Of a stretch of DNA of 53,665 nt, positions 26,859 through 34,700 are shown one piece after another (the stretch's first letter is position 1; each line of letters begins with the position of its first letter). The stretch spans positions 1-53,665 of the forward strand of contig CAIVEH010000112.1 in the NCBI GenBank assembly GCA_903904855.1, read 5' to 3'. This stretch comes from an uncultured Bacteroidota bacterium (GTDB lineage: Bacteria; Bacteroidota; Bacteroidia; Chitinophagales; Chitinophagaceae). The notes under the pieces were generated by a model, which had not been told where the DNA came from, did not search any database, and saw nothing but the letters and a program-made list of their open reading frames with translations. The position numbers and the translations under genes were made by a program.

Positions 26859-28253
26859 ATGGCGCTTATAAAATCTATCTCTGGCATCAGGGGAACTATC
26901 GGCGGAAAACCAGGCAAAAGCCTGACTCCGGTAGATGTAGTTAAATTCACTACCGCATATGGCTCATGGGTTGCACAGCAGGGTGATAACAAAAAAATAA
27001 TCATTGGCCGCGACGGGCGGATATCTGGTGGCATGATGCGCGACCTGATAGCTGCTACCTTGCAGAGTGTGGGCTGTACAGTAATCGACCTGGGTCTGAG
27101 CACTACACCAACAGTTGAAATGGCTGTAAAGATGGAAAATGCCGGTGGTGGCATAATCATCACTGCCAGCCATAACCCCAAGGAATGGAATGCACTGAAG
27201 TTGCTTAACAATAATGGGGAATTCCTGGATGCCGCTGAGGGTCAGTGGATACTTGACTTTGCCGATAAAGCCGAACCAGCCTATGCCGAAATAAATAAAA
27301 TAGGTTCAATAACCCAGGATGATACATACATTCAGAAACATATTGATACCATTCTGGCCCACCCCCTGGTTGATGTGGCTGCGATCAAGAAGATGAACTA
27401 TAAAATAGTTTTTGATGCAGTGAACTCTACAGGAGCCATATCTGTGCCACCATTATTGAAAGCCCTGGGTGTTAACGACATCACAGTAATGAATGAGGAG
27501 GTGAACGGAAAATTTGCACATAACCCCGAACCCCTGCCCGAAAACCTGATAGAGCTTTGTGCTGCTGTAAAAAAGAAAAATGCCTCATTGGGTATTGCCG
27601 TTGACCCTGATGTAGACAGGCTTTGCTTTGTGTGCGAAGATGGTAGCCTGTTTGGCGAAGAGTATACCCTTGTGGCTATAGCCGATTATATCCTTTCTCA
27701 TAAAAAAGGCAATACAGTTTCTAACCTCTCCTCTACCCGTGCATTGCGCGATGTTACAGAGAAGCATGGCGGACAATACTACCCAAGTGCAGTAGGCGAA
27801 GTGAATGTGGTGAAGAAAATGAAGGAAGTAAATGCGGTGATAGGTGGCGAAGGTAATGGCGGTGTAATAGTGCCGGAGTTACATTATGGCCGCGATGCTT
27901 TGATTGGTATTGCACTGTTTCTTACTCATCTGGCAAAATCAGGCAAGTCAACCAAATCATTGCGCAGCACTTACCCTGATTATTTCATATCTAAAAACAA
28001 GATAGAACTCAATGAAGATGTGAACACCAAACACATCTTTGAGCAGATAAAGAAGAAATACAAAAAACAACCCATCAATACCGAAGATGGCCTGCGTATA
28101 GATTTCGACAGCGATTGGGTGCACCTGCGCACATCCAATACCGAACCCATCATACGTATCTATGCCGAAAGTGGTACTGAAACTACCGCCAGCAATATTG
28201 CCAAGCGTATTATGGCCGATATAAAGGAGATGATGCTGATGAAGGCGGAGTAA
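26859..28253 (+). CDS. glmM: Phosphoglucosamine mutase-type phosphohexomutase
   Basis: A 464 aa protein with the alpha-D-phosphohexomutase signatures: GIRGTIGG near the N-terminus, the active-site phosphoserine loop TASHNPKEWNALK with S104, the metal-binding DPDVDRL (about 247-253), the sugar-binding GGEGNGG and the phosphate-binding C-terminal RTSNTEPIIRIYAES. GlmM converts glucosamine-6-P to glucosamine-1-P for UDP-GlcNAc synthesis. A phosphomannomutase role cannot be excluded from motifs alone. The final 76 bp, including the stop codon, are duplicated 857 bp downstream, on the far side of a two-gene insert, so the gene itself is complete. Confidence 0.93.
   Translation: MALIKSISGIRGTIGGKPGKSLTPVDVVKFTTAYGSWVAQQGDNKKIIIGRDGRISGGMMRDLIAATLQSVGCTVIDLGLSTTPTVEMAVKMENAGGGIIITASHNPKEWNALKLLNNNGEFLDAAEGQWILDFADKAEPAYAEINKIGSITQDDTYIQKHIDTILAHPLVDVAAIKKMNYKIVFDAVNSTGAISVPPLLKALGVNDITVMNEEVNGKFAHNPEPLPENLIELCAAVKKKNASLGIAVDPDVDRLCFVCEDGSLFGEEYTLVAIADYILSHKKGNTVSNLSSTRALRDVTEKHGGQYYPSAVGEVNVVKKMKEVNAVIGGEGNGGVIVPELHYGRDALIGIALFLTHLAKSGKSTKSLRSTYPDYFISKNKIELNEDVNTKHIFEQIKKKYKKQPINTEDGLRIDFDSDWVHLRTSNTEPIIRIYAESGTETTASNIAKRIMADIKEMMLMKAE
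28178..28253 (+). repeat. Left copy of the 76-bp direct repeat (glmM 3' end)
   Basis: Identical to 29035-29110 except for one base, a synonymous GAG/GAA in the last Glu codon. It ends exactly at the glmM stop codon. It forms the left boundary of the GNAT cassette. Confidence 0.95.
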
Positions 28254-28285
28254 GGTATTTGGAATTTATTCATTAAATTTGTATT

Positions 28286-28816
28286 GTGAAAAAACAAGCA
28301 AATAAATTTCTGGATTTCGAAGTAGATAAATTAACCAATTCAATTGAAAATGTATTAACTGGTGATAGTTTTCAAACTGAAATTTCTGTTATCAGTAAAG
28401 AAGATTTAAATTTAATCTCAAAAAAATCTGGATGGCTTTTTGATTGGAAAAAAGAGGCTAAAGCACCAGATAAGGATGTTTATAAGTTGACTATTGTTAA
28501 TAATTCATCTGTTATTCAAGGGTTGATTAGTCTTACTGTTCAATCTGACCATGTATTTCTTCATCTGATAGAAAGTGCACCATTTAACAAAGGAAAGCTA
28601 AAGGTGTATGCAGGTATCCCCGGAAATTTGGTTGCTTATGCTTGTAAGCTTTCGTTCCAACGTGGTTGCGATGGCTATGTAATGTTTATTGCTAAAACAA
28701 AATTGATTGATCACTATACCAAAATTTTGGGGGCAACACATATTGGTGCGCAAAGAATGGTAATCAACACAACCGCTGCATTAAAATTAACTGACAAATA
28801 CTATCCAAAAAAATAA
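28286..28816 (+). CDS. GNAT-fold acetyltransferase-like protein
   Basis: A 176 aa protein. The C-terminal half looks like a GNAT acetyltransferase core: a central strand (VFLHLIESAPF), a P-loop-like turn KVYAGIPGNLVAYACKLSFQRG that would hold acetyl-CoA, then GYVMFIAKTKLIDHYTKILGAT and a final strand. The N-terminal 70 residues are specific to this protein, with a conserved-looking GWLFDWKKEA segment. The start is GTG at 28286; the frame is closed just upstream by TAA. A -7-like box TAAATTTG at 28274-28281 would give an almost leaderless message. Codon use is more AT-rich than in glmM or aspS. It is followed after 4 bp by a 62 aa gene. Substrate unknown; a toxin of a GNAT toxin-antitoxin pair is one possibility. 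Confidence 0.78.
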   Translation: MKKQANKFLDFEVDKLTNSIENVLTGDSFQTEISVISKEDLNLISKKSGWLFDWKKEAKAPDKDVYKLTIVNNSSVIQGLISLTVQSDHVFLHLIESAPFNKGKLKVYAGIPGNLVAYACKLSFQRGCDGYVMFIAKTKLIDHYTKILGATHIGAQRMVINTTAALKLTDKYYPKK

Positions 28817-28820
28817 AATT

Positions 28821-29009
28821 ATGGGACTAATCAGAGAACCTTTAGATGTCGACTTTTATGTAGACTCAAGGCCATTAACAGAAGAAGATTTACAAGCTTT
28901 CAGTGATTATATTAAAGCCGATAAATTAAAGAGAGCTAAAAAATTAAAACCTGAAAAAACAATAATCAAAGCCAAAGCTTCTGGCTTACATATGGCTGTA
29001 GTAAGGTAA
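28821..29009 (+). CDS. Small partner protein of the GNAT cassette
   Basis: A 62 aa protein opening MGLIREPLDVDFYVDSRPLT, then an acidic helix (EEDLQAFSDYIKAD) and a strongly basic tail (KLKRAKKLKPEKTIIKAKA). I do not recognise a named domain. It follows the GNAT-like gene by 4 bp, within the same duplicated-end cassette, so the two are expected to move and be expressed together. The small size and the charge split are compatible with an antitoxin or accessory subunit, but nothing in the sequence proves it. Confidence 0.7.
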   Translation: MGLIREPLDVDFYVDSRPLTEEDLQAFSDYIKADKLKRAKKLKPEKTIIKAKASGLHMAVVR

Positions 29010-29034
29010 TTATTTTTATAAGTTTTTAAGTTGA

Positions 29035-29110
29035 TGAAACTACCGCCAGCAATATTGCCAAGCGTATTATGGCCGATATAAAGGAGATGATGCTGATGAA
29101 GGCGGAATAA
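29035..29110 (+). pseudogene. Orphan duplicate of the glmM 3' end (last 24 codons plus stop)
   Basis: In the glmM frame it encodes ETTASNIAKRIMADIKEMMLM and then KAE-stop, matching glmM exactly in protein. It has no start codon, and an in-frame TAA lies just upstream (29027-29029). It is a non-functional tail marking the right edge of the cassette. Confidence 0.95.
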
Positions 29111-29189
29111 AACCCGTAATGGAAATGGGAATTATGTAATAGACTCCCCTCTCATTACCTGAAGATTATTTGATTTACACCTCCTTATA

Positions 29190-29269
29190 TAGCCCACGGT
29201 TTCAACCGTGGGTCATAAAATACAGTATTTTCATAACGGTTTTAACCGTTTACCTGCGAACAACAAACC
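29190..29269. repeat. Palindromic intergenic repeat, copy A (upstream of aspS)
   Basis: About 80 bp containing two hairpins: CCCACGGTTTCAACCGTGGG (29193-29212) and AACGGTT-TT-AACCGTT (29235-29250), ending ACAACAAACC. A second copy in the same orientation lies after aspS (31243-31322). The structure is REP-like. Elements of this type may be dispersed by RAYT-type transposases, but none is in the window. Confidence 0.85.
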
Positions 29270-29356
29270 TTAAAAAGGTTATTAGTTGTCTATTTTAAAT
29301 CTTTCCGCCCAGGCGGAGAACCGTGCACTAAGTTTTTTTAAATAATTAAGTTTTTA

Positions 29357-29391
29357 AAGTGTGCCACACCTACTTCAGGTGTGGCACACTT
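29357..29391. repeat. Perfect 15-bp-stem hairpin upstream of aspS
   Basis: AAGTGTGCCACACCT and its exact reverse complement are separated by a 5-nt loop (ACTTC). It lies just before the proposed -33 box of aspS. It could end upstream transcription in either direction, or be another mobile palindrome. There is no T run beyond TTAT. Confidence 0.85.
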
Positions 29392-29394
29392 ATG

Positions 29395-29425
29395 TTTACC
29401 AATTCCCTCATTAGACTTATCTTCG
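29395..29425 (+). promoter_or_regulatory. Bacteroidota-type promoter of aspS
   Basis: TTTA (-33-like, 29395-29398), a 19-bp spacer and TATCTTCG (-7, 29418-29425), close to the TTTG-N19-TAnnTTTG consensus of Bacteroidota. Transcription would start about 15 nt before the ATG at 29447, which supports that start over the longer reading frame. Confidence 0.55.
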
Positions 29426-29446
29426 CAGTCTTTTCAAATAATAGCT

Positions 29447-31210
29447 ATGTATCGTACACATAATTGCGGGGAGTTAAGAGAAAACCATATTGGCAGCGCA
29501 GTAACACTTGCCGGCTGGGTGCAGACAGTAAGGAAGTTTGGCAGTATCACCTTTGTAGACCTCCGCGACCGCTATGGTATTACCCAGTTAGTGTTCAATG
29601 AGCACCTCAATAGCCTGCTCGATGCCTCGCCGCTGGGCCGCGAATTTGTGATACAGGTAAAGGGAACTGTGGTTGAGCGCAGCAGTAAGAATGCAAAAAT
29701 ACCTACCGGCAATATTGAGATCAGCGTTGCTGAATTTACCATAATGAACAGCGCCAAAACCCCGCCGTTTACCATTGAGGAAGATACCGATGGTGGCGAT
29801 GAACTGCGCATGAAATACCGCTACCTCGATCTGCGCCGCCCTACACTGAAAAGGAATATGGAGCTGCGCTACAAGGTAAACAGGAGTGTACGTAACTACC
29901 TCGATGGCCAGGGCTTCTGGGATATCGAAACACCATTTCTGATACGCAGCACACCCGAAGGCGCAAGGGATTTTGTAGTACCATCGCGCATGAACGAAGG
30001 ACAGTTTTATGCGCTGCCCCAAAGCCCGCAAACCTTCAAGCAACTGCTGATGGTGAGCGGTTACGACCGCTATTACCAGATCGTGAAATGCTTCAGGGAT
30101 GAAGACCTCCGTGCCGACCGCCAGCCCGAATTTACCCAGATCGACTGCGAAATGTGCTTTGTGGAGCAGGAAGATATACTCAATACTTTCGAGGGCCTTT
30201 TCAAGCATGTTTTCAAGGATGTGAAGGGCATAGAACTGACCGAAGATTTCCCCCGGATGACCTTTGCCGATGCCATGTGGCATTATGGCAACGACAAGCC
30301 CGATATCCGGTTCGAAATGAAAATCAACAATGCAAAAGCCGCCGGCCAGGTGCATTGTAAAGCCCTTGAGGGAGTAGACTTTAAAGTGTTCAACGAGGCC
30401 GAGGCCGTGCTGATGATAGCCGTGCCAGGCTGCAGCGAATACAGCCGCAAACAAACCGACGAACTCACCGAATGGGTAAAACGCCCGCAGATAGGCATGA
30501 GCGGTGTGGTAAATATAAAATGCAACACAGATGGCACTTTCAAAAGCAGTGTAGATAAGTTCTTCAATGAAGAAAAGCTGAAGGAAATAGCAGCCTTCTG
30601 CGGCGCAAATGCCGGCGACCTGATACTGATACTTGCCGGTGCCGAAACCCGCACCCGCAAAGCCATGAGCGAACTGCGGCTGGAAATGGGCAACCGCCTG
30701 GGCCTGCGTAACCCCGCCATTTACAAGCCGCTTTGGGTAATCGACTTCCCGCTGTTTGAATACGACGAAGACAGCAACCGCTGGATGGCCCGCCACCATC
30801 CGTTTACCTCGCCCAAGCCCGAGCAGATACCGCTCATGGACGATATCAGCCGCTATGGCGAGATCAATGCCAATGCCTACGATATGGTGCTCAACGGCAC
30901 CGAAATAGGTGGCGGCTCTATACGCATTTACCAGCGCGACCTGCAGGAAAAAATGTTTGCCGCCCTCGGCATGAGCAAAGAAGAAGCACAGGACAAATTC
31001 GGCTTCCTGATGGGCGCCTTCGAATATGGCGCCCCACCCCATGGTGGCCTTGCCCTCGGCTTCGACAGGCTCTGCGCCCTCATCGGCGGTCAGGAAGGTA
31101 TACGTGATTTTATAGCTTTCCCCAAAAACAATGCCGGCCGCGATATTATGCTCGATGCCCCATCGGATATTGATGCTGCACAGAAGAAGGAACTGGGGTT
31201 AAAACTATAA
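29447..31210 (+). CDS. aspS: Aspartyl-tRNA synthetase
   Basis: A 587 aa class II aminoacyl-tRNA synthetase. An N-terminal OB-fold anticodon-binding domain ([19 protein letters not shown] ... [15 protein letters not shown], residues about 8-110) is followed by the catalytic domain with motif 2 ([18 protein letters not shown]), a bacterial GAD insertion (about 290-420) and motif 3 ([16 protein letters not shown]), ending [12 protein letters not shown]. It charges tRNA-Asp with aspartate. The frame is open back to 29381, but those 22 residues overlap the promoter and hairpin, so I use [10 protein letters not shown] as the start. It is bracketed by two same-orientation palindromic repeats. Base composition is typical of the window's conserved genes and unlike the AT-rich neighbours on either side. 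Confidence 0.97.
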   Translation: MYRTHNCGELRENHIGSAVTLAGWVQTVRKFGSITFVDLRDRYGITQLVFNEHLNSLLDASPLGREFVIQVKGTVVERSSKNAKIPTGNIEISVAEFTIMNSAKTPPFTIEEDTDGGDELRMKYRYLDLRRPTLKRNMELRYKVNRSVRNYLDGQGFWDIETPFLIRSTPEGARDFVVPSRMNEGQFYALPQSPQTFKQLLMVSGYDRYYQIVKCFRDEDLRADRQPEFTQIDCEMCFVEQEDILNTFEGLFKHVFKDVKGIELTEDFPRMTFADAMWHYGNDKPDIRFEMKINNAKAAGQVHCKALEGVDFKVFNEAEAVLMIAVPGCSEYSRKQTDELTEWVKRPQIGMSGVVNIKCNTDGTFKSSVDKFFNEEKLKEIAAFCGANAGDLILILAGAETRTRKAMSELRLEMGNRLGLRNPAIYKPLWVIDFPLFEYDEDSNRWMARHHPFTSPKPEQIPLMDDISRYGEINANAYDMVLNGTEIGGGSIRIYQRDLQEKMFAALGMSKEEAQDKFGFLMGAFEYGAPPHGGLALGFDRLCALIGGQEGIRDFIAFPKNNAGRDIMLDAPSDIDAAQKKELGLKL

Positions 31211-31242
31211 TTTAATTAATATAAATTTTTAGCCAATTAACA

Positions 31243-31322
31243 TAGCCCACGGTTTCAACCATGGGAATGAAAATACAGTAATTACATAACGGTTTCAACC
31301 GTTTACCCACGAACAACAAACC
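31243..31322. repeat. Palindromic intergenic repeat, copy B (downstream of aspS)
   Basis: It matches copy A at 29190-29269 over its whole length with scattered differences. The first palindrome has one G-to-A change (CCCACGG / CCATGGG). The second is AACGGTT-TC-AACCGTT (31288-31303). It starts 33 bp after the aspS stop and may also serve as its terminator. Confidence 0.85.
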
Positions 31323-31712
31323 CGGGAATAATTCATTTATTTACTTTTGGTGTTCCGGCTTTTGATTGTCCTTCTCAGCCAGGCCTGAGAATGCTATTTA
31401 GTAGTGGTGGACGGCACCCACTGGGAGTAGAATTGCTATTGAGCCTGCCACATAGATAACGTCATTCCGCACGAAGGAGGAATCTCCCGAGAACATGCAC
31501 CCCGCCCAATCAATGCCCTGATACCAATTGCGGTAGCAACCTCAGGAAATGCTGGAAACCCGCGCCCATCAGGAAAAAATCATCATACCCCATAGATCGT
31601 ATTTGAACAAATTTTTTATTCATTAACTAACGCTTAATTACTTAGAAATACTATAATTCCACTTAGAAAGAATCACAATTTACTTTTACCTTTATAATAA
31701 AAATATTTAAAA
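31323..31712. other. Intergenic region before the NACHT gene
   Basis: No gene is seen. It holds a 7-bp-stem hairpin (TTCTCAG-CCAGGC-CTGAGAA, about 31374-31393). A segment at 31460-31488 (CATTCCGCACGAAGGAGGAA) with ATTCC/GGAAT arms looks like another dispersed repeat. The last 110 bp are AT-rich and probably contain the promoter of the NACHT gene. Confidence 0.5.
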
Positions 31713-34700
31713 ATGTATTCACCTTCTGCTAATTTAACCTATTTATTTACTCCACCTCAAACGGAAATTGATCCACCAATTGAAAATAATAATCCAGAAT
31801 TACCAATTGATAAATTGTCTTGGGAAGATTTTGAGCGACTATGTCTTACCTTAGTTGAAACTGACTACGGTATTGATAATTGTGAACTTTATGGAATACC
31901 GGGACAAGCACAATATGGCATCGATATTTTTGCCAAAAAAGCAAATGGCAAGTATTCTTCTTATCAATGCAAAAGATATGACGATTTTACAGAAAAAGAT
32001 ATCAAAAAAGCCGTAAATAAATTTAAAGAAGGTAAATGGGCATCAATAAGTGATAACTTTTATTTGTGTACGTCAAGTTCATTAAATAGAGCTGAAATAC
32101 AACACACTTTTGAAACTCAAAAGTCAGAATTGAGCAAATTAAATATTAACCTTGTTAAATGGGATTTTGAACAACTCAATCGTTTATTAAAAGATAAGCC
32201 CAACATAATATATAGGTTTTTTGGGGAGCAATGGGTAAAAAAAATTAGTGGGGAAAATATATTATCAAGCTTAAAGAAAATAATGAAGCTTGATGCATTA
32301 ACTATCATTCATTTCAGAAAGGAATTATACAAATTTTATTCTGTAGTATTTAATACTTATGATCCAGGAATTATTGAGTTAGAAAATAATAAATCATTTC
32401 TCCTGCAAGATCGCTTTATTATCCCAAATGTAATTATCCAGCAGCACAATATCGGAATCATACCAGAAGTTGAAAATGTTGAGGCTATAAAAAATAGCCA
32501 TGAAAATAATATCTTATATTTAAATACGCTCACATATAAAGAAAGCGATATCTCTTTGAATGAGATAAATGAAGAGGATATAATTAATACTAAATATCAA
32601 GATATCGCAATTAATATTGATGATATATTAACAAGTAATGACAGGAATTTAATCCTAGGAGAAGCCGGCTCAGGTAAAAGTACTCTTTTGAGATATATTA
32701 TACTAGATTTATTAAATAATAATCCTATTTTAATAAATTCAGCAAAGAAATGGGGTAATTTCTTACCTGTCTGGATACCTTTTGCTTTTCTTACCAAAAA
32801 TATAGCTAAAGACGAAAATGTCAGCATACAAGATTCATTGAGATTGTGGTTTAAGAGTCATGATCATGAGCATTTGTATATAGTTGTCGAGCAAGCACTA
32901 AATGACAGTAGGCTTATTTTATTTATTGACGGACTAGATGAATGGTATAATATATCTGCTGCAAAACAAGCGCTGACGAAAATCGAAATACAAAATAATT
33001 TACTTGATACAAAAATTATTTTTTCCAGTCGCCCTTACGGCTTTCGTTTTTTACAAGATTCGATCATCAATGTTGAAAAACTTTACCTTACACCATTTTC
33101 TAAGGAAAAGCAGAAAGATTTTATTTTTAAGTGGTTTAATCAATACCATAAAGTAAATAAACTTACGTTAGGAATTCAACAAATAGATTACATCGAACAT
33201 CTGACAATATCATTTCAAAAGGAAATCTCAAACTCTAATGAATTAAGCCAACTTGCAGAATATCCGTTATTGCTTGGCATACTCATTAATCAAAAAGTGC
33301 GTGATACAATATTGCCTAAGGATAAAATTAATGCCCTAAATGAAATCACATCGTATTTAATAACTAAACACCCAATAAAGAGAAAAATACAAGCAAACAT
33401 TGTCGACAATAATATATCGGAAATAGATGATTTTCTAGAAGATATTTTTTGTGACCTTGCTCTCCAAATTCAAATAACAAATACTGACGGAGTAATATTT
33501 AAAAGCGAAGCAAGAAAAGTTATTGAAAAAGTAATGATTGAATCTTTGGGTATTGATACTAATAAAGCAAAGCTAAATAGCAAGAAACTTATAGAAATTG
33601 GAGCAAATAATATAGGAATAATAATTGAGCGCTCGCCTGAAGAAATTTCGTTCATACACAGACAATTTTTAGAATTTTTAGCTGCAAAATGTTTAATAAA
33701 TTCTGATACTCAGATAGTTGAAAAAATTATCAATACTTATTGTCTAAATCCAACATGGCATCAGACAATTTTTGCATTTTTTAATTTAGTACCTAATAAA
33801 AAAATTAATGAGTTTATCTATTATTTCGGATTAATTAAAAATAAAAATGACAATTCTAATTCAAATTATAAAAAATTTCTTATTTATGAAATATCGTTAA
33901 ATTTAAATAATTCCCCTCTTCAATTAGTAAATGAATATTTTACATTAATCATCGCTGATTTCATTTCTGAAACGAACTTTGATATAAAAAAACGATTACT
34001 CGAAATAATAACAGAATGTACAAATAATACCAAAATATACAACAGGTCGATTGAATTTATTAATTTATTTTACCCTAACTATTACCATTATAAAGATTAC
34101 CGATTAATTAGTTTAAGAATCATAAAACCAGAAGAAATAACGCCTGAAATTATTCAATTCTTAAAACACTCGTTTATAAATGGAAATCAGGATCAAAAAC
34201 TAGATGCGTCAAATACAATTCAAAAATTCATTTCGAATTCAGAGTTACTAAATTATATTAAAAATATATGCCAGAATGAAGCTGATTTAGACATCCGTTC
34301 ATTTGCTTTAAATTCAATGCTATCAAATGATATACAAAGAAAAGAAATTGAAGGAGTAATGAATATTTTTGAAAACAGCGATCATAAACAAATAAAATTA
34401 TTTTATATTAAGGGTAGGGTATTTTTAAACACACATACAGAAAAAGATTTCAATTCCCTTATTTCGATTTCAAATGAATTTAGGTATCATTTAGATAATG
34501 AATTGGTAAATATATTTATTAATGGATGGCCGCAAAATATGAAATTGAAAGAGCTTTGTCTTGCATCAGTCAAGCATAAACATTATTCAGAGCATCCGAT
34601 TAAGCAAGAATTTGCATGGAAAATACTTTTTTCTTGCTTTAATAATGAACCAGACGTAATCGCCAGAATTATTGAAGAGTTGCAAACAGAAACATATCCC

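Larger units (their letters stand above)
28254..29110 (+). mobile_element. 857-bp cassette inserted at the glmM 3' end, carrying its own copy of the gene tail
   Basis: The interval begins at the base after the glmM stop and ends at the second copy of the glmM tail. It holds two small AT-rich genes (28286-28816, 28821-29009), with no integrase, transposase or terminal inverted repeats. Removing one 857-bp unit would leave glmM intact and joined directly to the 29111 sequence. The structure resembles elements that restore the 3' end of their target gene, but homologous recombination with a diverged relative's locus would leave the same scar. Confidence 0.7.

Noticed and set aside
29588..31042. 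484-codon open frame antisense to aspS
   Set aside because: It lies entirely opposite a clear aspartyl-tRNA synthetase and has low-complexity, His/Ala/Phe-rich composition typical of an antisense shadow of a codon-biased gene. No start context or motif supports it.
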